Part shown: piece by piece, positions 25,402 through 34,760 of the stretch | How the letters are laid out: the number at the start of each line of letters is the position of its first letter | Position numbering within the stretch: the stretch's first letter is position 1 | From: Bordetella parapertussis | GTDB taxonomy: Bacteria > Pseudomonadota > Gammaproteobacteria > Burkholderiales > Burkholderiaceae_B | Assembly (NCBI GenBank): GCA_945897365.1 | Contig: CAMDFD010000016.1 | Coordinates: forward strand, 16,453-80,452 | Length of the DNA: 64,000 nucleotides | Direction: 5' to 3' | The notes under the pieces: generated by a model | What the model saw: only the letters and a program-made list of their open reading frames with translations | What the model was told of the DNA's origin: nothing | The model's database searches: none | Made by a program: the position numbers and the translations under genes

Positions 25402-25927
25402 TTAGCACCCCAAGCACAGATCACGACCAAACTGCAAAACTAAAAACTCTGCACCCGTCTCCCGTGACTCGACTACAAAGGAAACGTCGTCGGGTTCGCT
25501 AAAAAAAACAGACGACTCCGCGAAATCACGATCGCCATACTTTAGAACGCCCTGAATATTGACGAGATACTGACCACCACTCTGAGTGCTGGACTGAATC
25601 GTAAAAGATTGGTTTGGACCCAGCCTCACCAAACTCGCGGACAAACCATCATCGAGCGCGTAGTGGCTATCGTCAAAAAGTGGCTCCACAACAGGCGTAT
25701 CCAGATGACCCAGCACGGCCTGCGTGCTTTTTACAAAAGGAATTGAAAAGTGCCGTTTTTTCGAAGGACGAAGTTTTTCACGATAGCCTTCCTTGTGTAG
25801 ATAAATCGCCCCAGGATCTTTGCGCGGACGCAAGGCAAAATAAGAAAGCCCTTGCTGGCTCGCCGCTCTCCATGCGCGATAGTCGTCTATTACTCAAGGA
25901 CTCTTGCTTTGTTGAAACGTGGATCAT
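25402..25927 (-). pseudogene. Cupin-like protein gene with an apparent frameshift near its start
   Basis: A strong GGAGG site precedes an ATG at 25927, and the frame reads MIHVSTKQESL. That frame then fails and stops at 25778. One base over, a second frame continues from just after a TGA at 25894 with VIDDYRAWRAASQQGLSYFA and runs to 25402 with QSGGQYLVNIQGVLKYGDRD, a beta-barrel, cupin-like pattern. Skipping one base near 25890-25896 joins both parts into about 175 residues. Alternatively a TTG at 25833 could start a 143-residue protein. The gene follows the thiamine-diphosphate enzyme by 24 bases. A sequencing error cannot be excluded. Function is unknown. Confidence 0.6.
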
Positions 25928-25951
25928 GATACTCAGCCTCCAAGATTGAAT

Positions 25952-27604
25952 TTAACCCCGCATCGCCTTGAGTTGCTCAGGGTACCCGGACGGATCGATC
26001 GAAACATCGAGCAAGGACGGACCCTCAATAGCCAGCGCACGTTGCATGCCCTCTACAAATTCTTGCTCATTCGAGACGCGGACACCCACACCACCGAGAG
26101 CCTCCATCGTCGCCGCAAAGTCGTGGTGACGCCAACGCACCCCCTCCGGTTTCATCGAACGACTCTGTTGTTTGATATCAATGAGAGATAAGGCACTATC
26201 ATTAAAAACGATCACAATGACCTTTGCCTGTTGCTCAACTGCAGTGCAGAGCTCACCCAGACACATCATCAAACCACCATCCCCGGTAAAGCACAAGACC
26301 GGCGTATTTCGCTCTTGTACCGCGGCTGAAATCGCAGCTGGTAAGGCAAAAGCCATCGTCGCCAAGCCATTAGAGATGAGGACATCCCCCGCACGCTCCG
26401 CAGGAAAAAAGCCCGCTACGGAAAACATGTGTGCGCCCGCATCAATCGAAAACATGGGCTTAACCCCAGCCTCGCGACAACAAAATGCTGCCAATTGCGC
26501 CACCCGATCAGGTGCGACGCCGTATTGCACAGGAGAATACGTCAACTGCTTTTGCGCGCTTTCGCGTAAAGCGTCAAGCGCAGACACACTCCAACCGCCT
26601 TGCTCATAGCCCCCCGACGCTATCAACGTCTGCAGGATATCCGTCAAAACTCCCACCACACGTATCTCAGGTACCACATAATGAACAGGATGCACGCATG
26701 CAGCGATATCCACCACGGGAGTGTCGTAGCGCCAAGGCTGCAAGATCAATTCGACGGGATCCATACCGATCAAAATCATCAGATCAGAAGCTGCAATAGC
26801 CTCTTGCTCAAGCGAGCCACCCGTAAAGATACCCACTACGCGGGGATCCGAATCAGGTATCACACCCTTGGCTTTATAAGTCGTCAGTACAGCACAACCC
26901 AAGGTATCGACAAACTTTCTGACCACGTCTACGTGGGCGCGCGCCTCCAAGCCCAAGATAACAATGGGCCGACGTGACAGCCTCAGTCTTGCCTGAAGCG
27001 CTTGAAGCTGTATCGCCGACGAGGCACCATGCCCCTCAGACTGAGTCGTCGCCCGCATCGCGTTCAAGCGATTATCAGAAGACACTGAAACAAGCTTGCG
27101 CGCAGTCTCCGAAGTCAACTCAATATGCACAGGCCCCATGGGCTCGGCACAAGCCAAAGCGAGCAAAGCCTCAATTTCAGCCTCTGGGTCTTCAGACTCG
27201 AGACGGCTGACAGCTTTGACGATCGGTGCCAAGACCGCCTTCTGATCAAAAACCTGATGCGTGATATAGGACAACTGTTTAAGGGTAAACCCGTCAGTCA
27301 ACACCACGACTGGCGCACGATCTAAACTCGCATACGCCACGCCGTTGGCACTGTTGGTGAGTCCTGGACCTTTGGTCATGAGCGCGACACCCGGCACACC
27401 TGTCGTCTCAGAAAGCGCACCCGCCATCATGACCGCTGCGTTCTCAGTTTTAGTGAGGATGAATTCGATGTCTTGAGCAGAGGCAGCAGCGATCACGTCA
27501 AGCGAAGAACCCCCACCAGGTAGACCGAAAATTTTTTTAACGCCTTTCTGCCCAAGTTTATGCACCAATAACTGCGCGATCGTGATTTTTTCACTCATCG
27601 TCAT
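25952..27604 (-). CDS. Thiamine diphosphate-dependent enzyme, acetolactate synthase-like
   Basis: This is a 550-residue enzyme with the three domains of the acetolactate synthase/benzoylformate decarboxylase family. The catalytic Glu is in LTKTENAAVMMAGALSE, and the diphosphate/Mg2+ motif is CFTGDGGLMMCLGEL through VIVFNDSALSLI. GPGLTNSANGVAYASLDRAP is also diagnostic. It has no regulatory-subunit gene nearby, which argues against biosynthetic acetolactate synthase and for a 2-oxo acid decarboxylase or lyase. A second ATG at 27598 is better spaced from the ribosome site and may be the true start. It diverges from a tctC gene. Confidence 0.9.
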   Translation of the reverse strand: MTMSEKITIAQLLVHKLGQKGVKKIFGLPGGGSSLDVIAAASAQDIEFILTKTENAAVMMAGALSETTGVPGVALMTKGPGLTNSANGVAYASLDRAPVVVLTDGFTLKQLSYITHQVFDQKAVLAPIVKAVSRLESEDPEAEIEALLALACAEPMGPVHIELTSETARKLVSVSSDNRLNAMRATTQSEGHGASSAIQLQALQARLRLSRRPIVILGLEARAHVDVVRKFVDTLGCAVLTTYKAKGVIPDSDPRVVGIFTGGSLEQEAIAASDLMILIGMDPVELILQPWRYDTPVVDIAACVHPVHYVVPEIRVVGVLTDILQTLIASGGYEQGGWSVSALDALRESAQKQLTYSPVQYGVAPDRVAQLAAFCCREAGVKPMFSIDAGAHMFSVAGFFPAERAGDVLISNGLATMAFALPAAISAAVQERNTPVLCFTGDGGLMMCLGELCTAVEQQAKVIVIVFNDSALSLIDIKQQSRSMKPEGVRWRHHDFAATMEALGGVGVRVSNEQEFVEGMQRALAIEGPSLLDVSIDPSGYPEQLKAMRG

Positions 27605-27673
27605 GTCTCTTCTTTCATTTTTTTTGTTTGCCCGTTAATCTAAACAGAATAACTTAAAAAATGGAGACTCTTC

Positions 27674-28663
27674 ATGCACTTGTTTTTTGTCGGATTAAAG
27701 AAGTACCTCGGGCTTTCTTTAGCTGTTTTTGGCGCTCTGCTAGCTGCTCCGGCATCGAGCCAGCCCGCTTACCCTGCCCAACCTATTCGTTTAATTGTCA
27801 GCTTTGCAGCGGGTGGTCCCACGGATGTCTTTGCACGCCTGATCGCCTCTAAGCTTGAAAAAGAACTTGGTCAACCCATCATTGTGGAAAACAAACCAGG
27901 TGGAGGCTCCAATATCGGCTCTGAGTTTGTCGCCAAAGCCAAACCTGATGGCTATACGCTCTTAGTCGGTACGGTCGCCAACACCACCAACATGGGGATC
28001 TACAAAAATCTGGGCTACAACACGGTACGAGATTTTGCACCGATCACTCAGATCATGTCCTCGCCGAGCGTATTAGTCGTCAATACAGATCTGCCTGTTA
28101 AAACACTTGATGAACTCATCGCTTATGTCAAAGCCAGACCCGGCAAATTGAACTACGCGTCTTCGGGTGCCGGTGGCATGCAACACCATGCGGGTGAAAT
28201 GCTCAAACTACGCGCTGGCATCGACGTTTTGCATATTCCCTATAAAGGTGCCGCGCCGGCACTAACAGATGTCATTGGCGGAACCGTAGGCATGGGTTTT
28301 AAAACCGCCAGCGGCGTCTTGCCAGCGATTCAATCGGGCAAAGTGCGCGCGATCGCCGTAGCCGGAAGTCAACGCTTGGCTCAATTACCGGACGTCCCCA
28401 CCATGGCCGAAGCAGGCATGCCTGGCATCGAAGCCGACTCCTGGAATGGACTGTTTGCACCCGCCGGTACACCGCCCGCCATCATCAACAAACTCGCTGA
28501 CGCAACGATCGCTATCCTAAAAACTCAAGAGATCAAAGATCGCTTTGCCGCCATCTCTGCGACCCCCGTGGGCAGTACACCCGCTGAGTTTTCAAAGTAT
28601 GTCAAGGATGAAGTGGACAAATGGGGCAAGGTCGCTAAAGAAGCGAATGTTAAGTTGAATTAA
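27674..28663 (+). CDS. Bug/TctC family receptor protein
   Basis: This is a 329-residue periplasmic receptor starting at the ATG behind a GGAG site. A signal peptide ends near APASSQ. Blocks IRLIVSFAAGGPTDVFAR, VENKPGGGSNIGSEFVAKA, KPDGYTLLVGT and IPYKGAAPALTDVIGG are all in place, and the C-terminus carries LPDVPTMAEAGMPGIEADSW. It is divergent from the acetolactate synthase-like gene, and the two may share a promoter region of about 70 bases. The ligand could be a 2-oxo or hydroxy acid used by that enzyme. Confidence 0.94.
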   Translation: MHLFFVGLKKYLGLSLAVFGALLAAPASSQPAYPAQPIRLIVSFAAGGPTDVFARLIASKLEKELGQPIIVENKPGGGSNIGSEFVAKAKPDGYTLLVGTVANTTNMGIYKNLGYNTVRDFAPITQIMSSPSVLVVNTDLPVKTLDELIAYVKARPGKLNYASSGAGGMQHHAGEMLKLRAGIDVLHIPYKGAAPALTDVIGGTVGMGFKTASGVLPAIQSGKVRAIAVAGSQRLAQLPDVPTMAEAGMPGIEADSWNGLFAPAGTPPAIINKLADATIAILKTQEIKDRFAAISATPVGSTPAEFSKYVKDEVDKWGKVAKEANVKLN

Positions 28664-28841
28664 CGCAGTCAAAAGAAGCGATAAAGAGGGGAGGCTTACA
28701 AGGCTCTACCCACTCTGGTCTTGGAATATCTGACTTTGCAAAAAAAATTCCGTCCTTGGCTTCTAAAATTTGTCGAGGACCTTCAAAGCGACTCAAAGCC
28801 AAATAGGCAAAAGTCACTATTGAAGTGATCCACGTCAACAT
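28650..28841 (-). CDS. Unrecognised small open frame, 63 residues
   Basis: A frame from an ATG at 28841 has a hydrophobic start (MLTWITSIVTFAYLALSRF) and then a polar part with RPEWVEPCKPPLF. It overlaps the 3' end of the plus-strand tctC gene by 14 bases and starts 14 bases after the next minus-strand receptor gene ends. The ribosome site is poor (AAGG directly before ATG). It may be a small membrane protein, a remnant or chance. I see no family. Confidence 0.25.
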   Translation of the reverse strand: MLTWITSIVTFAYLALSRFEGPRQILEAKDGIFFAKSDIPRPEWVEPCKPPLFIASFDCVNST

Positions 28842-28855
28842 CCTTATATTTAAAA

Positions 28856-29830
28856 TTATTGTGGTTTCAATTTCGCTTCATTAACGATCTTAGACCACTT
28901 GGTGACCTCATCTGCAACCAGTTTTCTCCATGCCTCTGGAGTATTGGTACCAACCACCTCATCAAAGCCAGCCGCCGCTAATTGTTTTTTAAATTCAGGT
29001 GTTTTTAAAATTTTTACAATTTCCTGGTTTAGCTTTTCTATAATTGGCCTAGGCGTTCCTTTCGGTGCATAAATTCCACTCCACTGAATGGTTTGAAAAC
29101 CCGGCACACCCGCCTCAGCAATCGTTGGAAATTCTGGTAGCGAAGAGGAGCGCACGGAGTCGCCAATCCCTAGAACTCTTAACTTTCCTGCCTTGACATG
29201 CGGCAAGGGCGCTGCCGCACCACTCATTGCAAGTTGCACCTGACCACCGAGCAGGTCAGTCAACATCGGGCCAGAACCACGGTAGGGGATATGCACCACA
29301 TCGATACCCGTTGATATCTTTAATAATTCCATCGGCAACGTATTGGCGTTTGAACTAGATCCATAACTCAATTTTCCAGGATTCGCTTTGGCATAAGCAA
29401 TGAGTTCCTTGACCGAATTGATCGGAAGACTGGTATTTACGACCAATAAAACTTGTTGAATCGCAGTCTGAGCGACAGGTTCAAGATCTCTTGATGATAA
29501 ATAAGGAAGTTTTTTTCCAAAAGCCACATTGTAGGCTTGGCTCGTTCCATCAATCAGGAGTGTGTAGCCGTCTGGAGGAGACTTCACCACAATATCCGTA
29601 CCGATGATGCCATCCGCACCTGGCTTATTATCGACCAGTACCGTCACGCCAAGCGCTTTAGATAAGTCCCGACTCAACATCCGTGCGAGGATATCTGTGC
29701 CACCACCGGGCGTATAGGGGACAACGAGCTTGATAGATTTATTTGGGTATGTGTCAGCCTGGACATTCAAACCTAACAAACTCAATACGCCTAGCGAAAT
29801 ACTCAACATACGAACGCAAAAATTATTCAC
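28856..29830 (-). CDS. Bug/TctC family receptor protein (GTG start)
   Basis: This is a 324-residue receptor. I chose the GTG at 29830 because an AAAGGGGAC site precedes it and the protein then starts with the signal peptide VNNFCVRMLSISLGVLSLLG, cut near VQADT. The ATG at 29941 lies inside the upstream gene and gives no signal peptide. Bug blocks IKLVVPYTPGGGTDILAR, VDNKPGADGIIGTDIVVKSP and IPYRGSGPMLTDLLGGQ are present. It is the last gene of the seven-gene operon that starts with the Old Yellow Enzyme gene at 37603. Confidence 0.92.
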   Translation of the reverse strand: MNNFCVRMLSISLGVLSLLGLNVQADTYPNKSIKLVVPYTPGGGTDILARMLSRDLSKALGVTVLVDNKPGADGIIGTDIVVKSPPDGYTLLIDGTSQAYNVAFGKKLPYLSSRDLEPVAQTAIQQVLLVVNTSLPINSVKELIAYAKANPGKLSYGSSSNANTLPMELLKISTGIDVVHIPYRGSGPMLTDLLGGQVQLAMSGAAAPLPHVKAGKLRVLGIGDSVRSSSLPEFPTIAEAGVPGFQTIQWSGIYAPKGTPRPIIEKLNQEIVKILKTPEFKKQLAAAGFDEVVGTNTPEAWRKLVADEVTKWSKIVNEAKLKPQ

Positions 29831-29864
29831 GATGTCCCCTTTATGAAAATTAAAAAAGAATGAA

Positions 29865-30887
29865 CTAATTAGCGGTGACTCCAGCTCCCTTTGCGACTTT
29901 GCCCCATTTTTCTGTTTCACTTTGCATAAAGGCATTTGCATCTTTAACTGAAGACTGCGTCATGGGCGCTATCCCGACATCGATCAGCCTTTTCTTGACA
30001 TCTGGACTGTTGGCTGCTTCAACAACTGCCGCATGCAACCTTTCAACAATGGGCGAAGGCGTCTTAACAGGCGCCATTAGTGCAAACCAATTAAAAGCTA
30101 ATACTCCAGGTAATCCAACCTCCTTGGTAGTTGGAAGATCAGGGGTTAATTCGGCACGATTAACATCCGCCACTGCCAAGCCACGGAGACGACCGTCCTT
30201 GATCATTGGAATGAGTACAGGGAGATCCATAATGACACCATTAACATGTCCACCAGCAGTATCCGTCACGGCCGGTGTCGCACCTTTATAAGGCACGTGT
30301 ACAAAACGTCCGCCAGACTCATTCTTAAGCAACTCGATTGCAAGATGTGGAAGGCCACCACCACCCGCTGAGGCCATCGTGATATCTTGTTTCTTTGACA
30401 GTGCCACTAACTCCGCCATATTCTTTGCAGGAACAGAGGGGTGAACGGCAATACCTTCAGGAGTCGATGCAACAGTATTGATCGTCACCAAATCCTTCAG
30501 CGGTGTATAGGGAAGGTTTTTATAAGTATGAGGACTGATGGCAAGCGGACTAGCACTGCCGAGCGTCAGGGTATAACCATCAGGTTTTGAACGCACAACA
30601 TAATCCGTACCAACCGTTGCATTGGCACCTGCACGATTTTCAACGATCACTGGCACACCCAAAATGGATGAAAGCTTAGGAGCAATTATGCGCGCGACAA
30701 TGTCATTGGATCCGCCCGGGGGGAATCCAACAACAATTGTGATTGGCTGCGAAGGGAACTTGCCCTGAGCAAAAGATGGAGAGGGCGTACCAAACAGACA
30801 CGCCGTGACAATCAGCAAACCAAATCCATAAAGACCCGTTTTCAGCATGTGTCGTCTGTTTTTGTTCCTGCTTAGTGTTTGTGTCAT
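29865..30887 (-). CDS. Bug/TctC family receptor protein
   Basis: This is a 340-residue receptor. The start MTQTLSRNKNRRHMLKTGLY puts basic residues before a hydrophobic segment that ends at PSFAQG, a long but plausible signal peptide; the inner Met14 is an alternative start. Bug blocks ITIVVGFPPGGSNDIVAR, VENRAGANATVGTDYVVRSK and VPYKGATPAVTDTAGGHVN are clear. It sits between PrpD-1 (56-base gap) and another receptor (34-base gap) on one strand, so two receptors close this operon. Confidence 0.93.
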   Translation of the reverse strand: MTQTLSRNKNRRHMLKTGLYGFGLLIVTACLFGTPSPSFAQGKFPSQPITIVVGFPPGGSNDIVARIIAPKLSSILGVPVIVENRAGANATVGTDYVVRSKPDGYTLTLGSASPLAISPHTYKNLPYTPLKDLVTINTVASTPEGIAVHPSVPAKNMAELVALSKKQDITMASAGGGGLPHLAIELLKNESGGRFVHVPYKGATPAVTDTAGGHVNGVIMDLPVLIPMIKDGRLRGLAVADVNRAELTPDLPTTKEVGLPGVLAFNWFALMAPVKTPSPIVERLHAAVVEAANSPDVKKRLIDVGIAPMTQSSVKDANAFMQSETEKWGKVAKGAGVTAN

Positions 30888-30943
30888 TTAATGTTCCTTT
30901 AAATAAGAATGAACATGCATAAAATGTCGATTTAACTAACAGA

Positions 30944-32293
30944 TCAACCAAGAAGTATCATCAACTGATTAATATCCGAGCATGCCTCAATATTGGCGAC
31001 GGTATCGGCAATCTTCTTAGCACGCTCCTCGCCAAGCGTCGGAATCACCAAACTATCGAATTTCACGCGCAGCTCAGCAGGACTCATCGGGTTCTGAATC
31101 GAGCCCTTTGGATAATCGACTTGCGATGAAAATACTTGTCCATCGTTTGTTGTCAGTGTCATTAGACAAGAAACACCTCTTGGCAATGAAGCATCCACAA
31201 CGAATTCAACGAGATTGGAGACTCGCATCAAATCATCTTCTTTAAGACGTGCATTGTTGTACTGAGCAAAAAGAGCCTGTCCATCTTTCAACGCGACAGC
31301 CACTGAGTAAGGAAGACTGACTTGTGCTTCGTGATAGGTCGATGGGTTTGGATTTTGGTGATAGTGGGCCCAGTCGGGGTGACGTGCCATCTTGATGTGC
31401 TTGATGTTCGCCAGTTTAGGCGCGTGCTTATTACGAATCTCCAATGCACAGTCAATCGCATTATGAATCGGACGCGCACAAGAGTAAGGTTTGAATTCGA
31501 TGTCAAGTTGGTAGGGCTTGTCTAAGTCTGCCGTCAACTGCTCTGGATGCTGTTCATCCGTAAACGCATTCAAAAAACTGCGTTCTCCATCAAATATCGT
31601 TGCTGCACCAGTAAAGCCTAATTGTGCAATCGAAGCTGCTGTAATGCCACTGCGTGCAGCAGGACCCGGATTGAAACGCTTTTGCATCGATGGGCCATAC
31701 ATCTCCATTAAGCCCGCAGACTGGGCACCAGCTAGACCTAACGCAGACACCATCACTTCAGGAGAGAGTTTGAGAAGGCGACCGGCAGCGACTGTTGCAC
31801 CAAAGGTTCCGCAAGTAGGCGTGGTATGAAATCCTCGGTTACGTAAAGACGAATTTGCCGCTTTGCTGACACGCTCCATCATTTCACAACCAGCCGCTAA
31901 AGCTGTCACAAGATCCCGACCACTAGCACTCACCTGCTGAGCAACAGCAATCGAAGAGGAGTAAACCGGTGGACTAAAGTGAAACAGCGCCAAGACATCT
32001 ATATCATCAAGCTCTACGCTATGTGAAGAAATCGCATTCGCAAATGCCGCTGACATCGCAGGCACACGTCGGCCATCACCAATCAGTGTCGCCTGAGGAT
32101 GACCGCCTGTGCTGGCAGCGAATTCGCGCGCAACACGCCCACTCTCAGTCTGACTTCCACTAACGGCAACTCCAAGGTAATCAAGCAGCAGATGCTTGAC
32201 TGACTCAATCGTGGCCTTAGGTAATTTTTCATATGTCATTCCGCAATAATGTGGGGCGATGATTTCCGAAATGGTTGCTGAATCATTTTTCAT
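30944..32293 (-). CDS. MmgE/PrpD family protein
   Basis: This 449-residue protein belongs to the family of 2-methylcitrate dehydratase, cis-aconitate decarboxylase and iminodisuccinate epimerase. Typical segments are LLLDYLGVAVSGSQTESGRV, the catalytic-region SSHSVELDDIDVLALFHFSPP, and the central KRFNPGPAARSGITAA. Length is in the normal range. It is directly followed by receptors and preceded by a second PrpD protein with 42 bases between. The pair shares architecture but is diverged, so they may catalyse successive steps or form a heteromer. Substrate is unknown, likely a di- or tricarboxylic acid. Confidence 0.92.
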   Translation of the reverse strand: MKNDSATISEIIAPHYCGMTYEKLPKATIESVKHLLLDYLGVAVSGSQTESGRVAREFAASTGGHPQATLIGDGRRVPAMSAAFANAISSHSVELDDIDVLALFHFSPPVYSSSIAVAQQVSASGRDLVTALAAGCEMMERVSKAANSSLRNRGFHTTPTCGTFGATVAAGRLLKLSPEVMVSALGLAGAQSAGLMEMYGPSMQKRFNPGPAARSGITAASIAQLGFTGAATIFDGERSFLNAFTDEQHPEQLTADLDKPYQLDIEFKPYSCARPIHNAIDCALEIRNKHAPKLANIKHIKMARHPDWAHYHQNPNPSTYHEAQVSLPYSVAVALKDGQALFAQYNNARLKEDDLMRVSNLVEFVVDASLPRGVSCLMTLTTNDGQVFSSQVDYPKGSIQNPMSPAELRVKFDSLVIPTLGEERAKKIADTVANIEACSDINQLMILLG

Positions 32294-32335
32294 GTCCTAC
32301 GTCTCCAATCATTAACTATTAAAATTAAATATTGA

Positions 32336-33739
32336 TCAAACTTGCCGCTGCGCAGCAAGCAATGAAATCAGTTCGGATAAATTATTTTTCTTGTCCATCT
32401 CATCCACTAGGTCGACGACATGATTGATCTGCGAAGGACTCAAGCACGACTCAACGACGTTACGAAATTTGTATTCCACATCACCGGCTGAGAGTGGGTT
32501 TTCGGGACTACCACGCCTGTTAAGAATCTCATGACTATGCGTGGCTCCGCTCCGTGTTGTCACTGAGACACGCGCAGCGTGACGGAATGCCGCACCCATC
32601 GCATTAATCTCAGGATCATCATAAGCTTCGATACGCGTAATAAAGTCCAGCAATTTCGGATCAGTCAAACGATCCTCACGATACTGCCGGACAAAGGCCA
32701 CACCATCGTAAGCCACGACTGCCAGGCCGTAATACAGATTCATCTGCGCAGCGGTGACGCCTTGGGCCTTGTAATCCCAGGCACAATGCACATACGTCAT
32801 ATGACTCACACCGACTTTGACCTGAGCAATATCCTCTGGCTTGAATGTGTGGGTTTTCATCAGATGCACGAGTGCATCTAATGCCGCATGAATACTCGTG
32901 ACGCTTGCATGAGGCTTATAACCAATCTTTCCTGTCTCCCATACAGATCCTAAGTCGTCCGTCAGCCTTGCAGCGTTAGGTGCCTCGGAGTATGAGCTGA
33001 GATAGCCACCGTAGCTCGCCTCAAGCACATCCAAAATACCTGTAAAACCATCTAAAGCAAGTTGTGCAGAATACACACCACTTTGTGCTGCGCGCCCAGA
33101 ATGAAAACGCTTAACCATGGCTCCCTCTTGAGCCGCCATCAGCCCACCTGCCTGAGATCCAACAACGCCTAACGCATGCTGCATCTGCAAGGCATTGAGC
33201 CCAAGCATATGACCTGCCGTCGCGGCTGCAACAAAGACACCAGAGGTTCCTTGTGGATGAAAGCCCCTAAAGAACAAGGACATCGTTGCTGCATTACCCA
33301 CGCGAACACCAATTTCATAGCCTGCCGCCATCGCAGTCAATACATCTCGTCCGCTGCGACCTGACTGCTCCTGCGCAAACGCCAAAGCAACTGGTAATGC
33401 AATCGAACCGGGATGAACGATCGACTCTTTATGAATATCATCTAATTCAAAAGCATGGCCGGCCGTCGCATTGACGAGCACGGCCCCCGCGATGGAGGAT
33501 TGACGACCCGTGCCAAATATTGCTGCAACGGGTCTTGCCCCTTCCCGCTCCACCATGGCTTGAACACGTTGTGTCCAAGGTAGCGTCGCACCAAACAGAC
33601 AGCAACCAATGCTGTCCAGCACACTCGTTTTCAATCGATCAATCACCTCTTTAGGGATCGATTCAAAGCGGATATCTACCGCAAACTTTGCCAGATCACG
33701 TGTGGCGTTTTCGAGCAGGGGTGGTTTCGAGCTACTCAT
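32336..33739 (-). CDS. MmgE/PrpD family protein
   Basis: This is a 467-residue second member of the MmgE/PrpD family. It has the family blocks VLDSIGCCLFGATLPWTQRV, TAGHAFELDDIHKESIVHPG and VKRFHSGRAAQSGVYSA. The His in GHAFELDDIHKES lies in the usual active-site segment. It follows a tctC gene by 19 bases and precedes the other PrpD gene. Two tandem PrpD-type genes in a receptor-rich operon are unusual. Function beyond hydratase, dehydratase, isomerase or decarboxylase chemistry on a carboxylic acid cannot be set. Confidence 0.92.
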   Translation of the reverse strand: MSSSKPPLLENATRDLAKFAVDIRFESIPKEVIDRLKTSVLDSIGCCLFGATLPWTQRVQAMVEREGARPVAAIFGTGRQSSIAGAVLVNATAGHAFELDDIHKESIVHPGSIALPVALAFAQEQSGRSGRDVLTAMAAGYEIGVRVGNAATMSLFFRGFHPQGTSGVFVAAATAGHMLGLNALQMQHALGVVGSQAGGLMAAQEGAMVKRFHSGRAAQSGVYSAQLALDGFTGILDVLEASYGGYLSSYSEAPNAARLTDDLGSVWETGKIGYKPHASVTSIHAALDALVHLMKTHTFKPEDIAQVKVGVSHMTYVHCAWDYKAQGVTAAQMNLYYGLAVVAYDGVAFVRQYREDRLTDPKLLDFITRIEAYDDPEINAMGAAFRHAARVSVTTRSGATHSHEILNRRGSPENPLSAGDVEYKFRNVVESCLSPSQINHVVDLVDEMDKKNNLSELISLLAAQRQV

Positions 33740-33758
33740 GCATCATTTCCTTTAAAGC

Positions 33759-34721
33759 TTAGTCCACTTTGATTTTGGCGGACTTGATTATCTTGGCCCA
33801 GCTTTCTGTTTCCGCTTTTAAAAAGGCGGTAGTCTTAGCGGGATCTTCATTCAAAATCGTGACACCTCGATCATCTAGTTTTTTACGAAGCTCTGGCTTA
33901 TTTAAAGCAGCACTGAAATTTTTGTAAAGCGTATCGACGACATTTTTAGGTAGCTTTGGTGGCCCCACCAGCATGTACCACGTGCTGACTGCATAGCCTT
34001 TGACACCAAGTTCAGCAAGAGTCGGGATATTTGGCGCGATCGAGGCACGTTTCGTGCCTGTCTGGCCGATTGCACGCAGGCGATTATCTACAACATAGGG
34101 CAGACTTTCAGCGATCGGTAGAAATGTCATATCGACTCGATTACCCACAATATCTACAAAAACTGGACCACCCCCACGATATGGTACGTGCAGATATTGC
34201 ATCCCAGACAAATCGCGAAATACCTCGCCTGCTAAATGAGAGGAACTTCCGCTACCGGCGCTCCCAAAACGAATCGCATCGGGCGAGGCCTTACTTGCCG
34301 CAACCAACTCCTTTACTGTTTTGGCGGGAAGTGATGGGCGAACCATTAACAGCAAGGGCGCTTCACCCACGAGTGAAATCGCTGTGACATCATTAGCTTT
34401 GTAATTCACCTTGGTATAGAGGCTTTGGTTAATCGCAAGTCCCGGCGTACTGAACAACAAGGTATAGCCGTCAGGATCAGCTTTTGTAATCGCCTCAAAC
34501 GCGATATTGCCACCCGCGCCTGTACGATTTTCAATAATGAAATTCATACCTGTGGACTTGCTGACCTCCTCCGTAACCTGCCTGGCAACGATATCCGCAC
34601 TCCCCCCTGCAGGAAAAGCCACTAGAAGGCGAATAGGCTTAGTTGGATAGGTTTGTGCAAGGGCGGGGGCCTGAACAAATAGACCGGCGACTACTGCCAT
34701 TAATACATTTTTTATTTTCAT
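33759..34721 (-). CDS. Bug/TctC family receptor protein
   Basis: This is a 320-residue receptor, with a GGAGACAT ribosome site and a signal peptide MKIKNVLMAVVAGLFVQAPA cut near ALAQT. Bug blocks IRLLVAFPAGGSADIVAR, IENRTGAGGNIAFEAITKAD and VPYRGGGPVFVDIVGNRVD are present. It is 39 bases after the MBL hydrolase gene and 19 bases before PrpD-2, inside the seven-gene operon. Together with the two receptors at its end it gives three Bug proteins in one operon and no permease genes. Confidence 0.93.
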   Translation of the reverse strand: MKIKNVLMAVVAGLFVQAPALAQTYPTKPIRLLVAFPAGGSADIVARQVTEEVSKSTGMNFIIENRTGAGGNIAFEAITKADPDGYTLLFSTPGLAINQSLYTKVNYKANDVTAISLVGEAPLLLMVRPSLPAKTVKELVAASKASPDAIRFGSAGSGSSSHLAGEVFRDLSGMQYLHVPYRGGGPVFVDIVGNRVDMTFLPIAESLPYVVDNRLRAIGQTGTKRASIAPNIPTLAELGVKGYAVSTWYMLVGPPKLPKNVVDTLYKNFSAALNKPELRKKLDDRGVTILNEDPAKTTAFLKAETESWAKIIKSAKIKVD

Positions 34722-34760
34722 TTTATGTCTCCTAAATTATTAGACTTGTTCTGCGTCCGA

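Noticed and set aside
25880..25900. RF2-type programmed +1 frameshift in the cupin gene
   Set aside because: The TGA lies in the downstream frame, not in the frame that starts at the ATG, so the RF2 mechanism does not apply; no slippery run is present.
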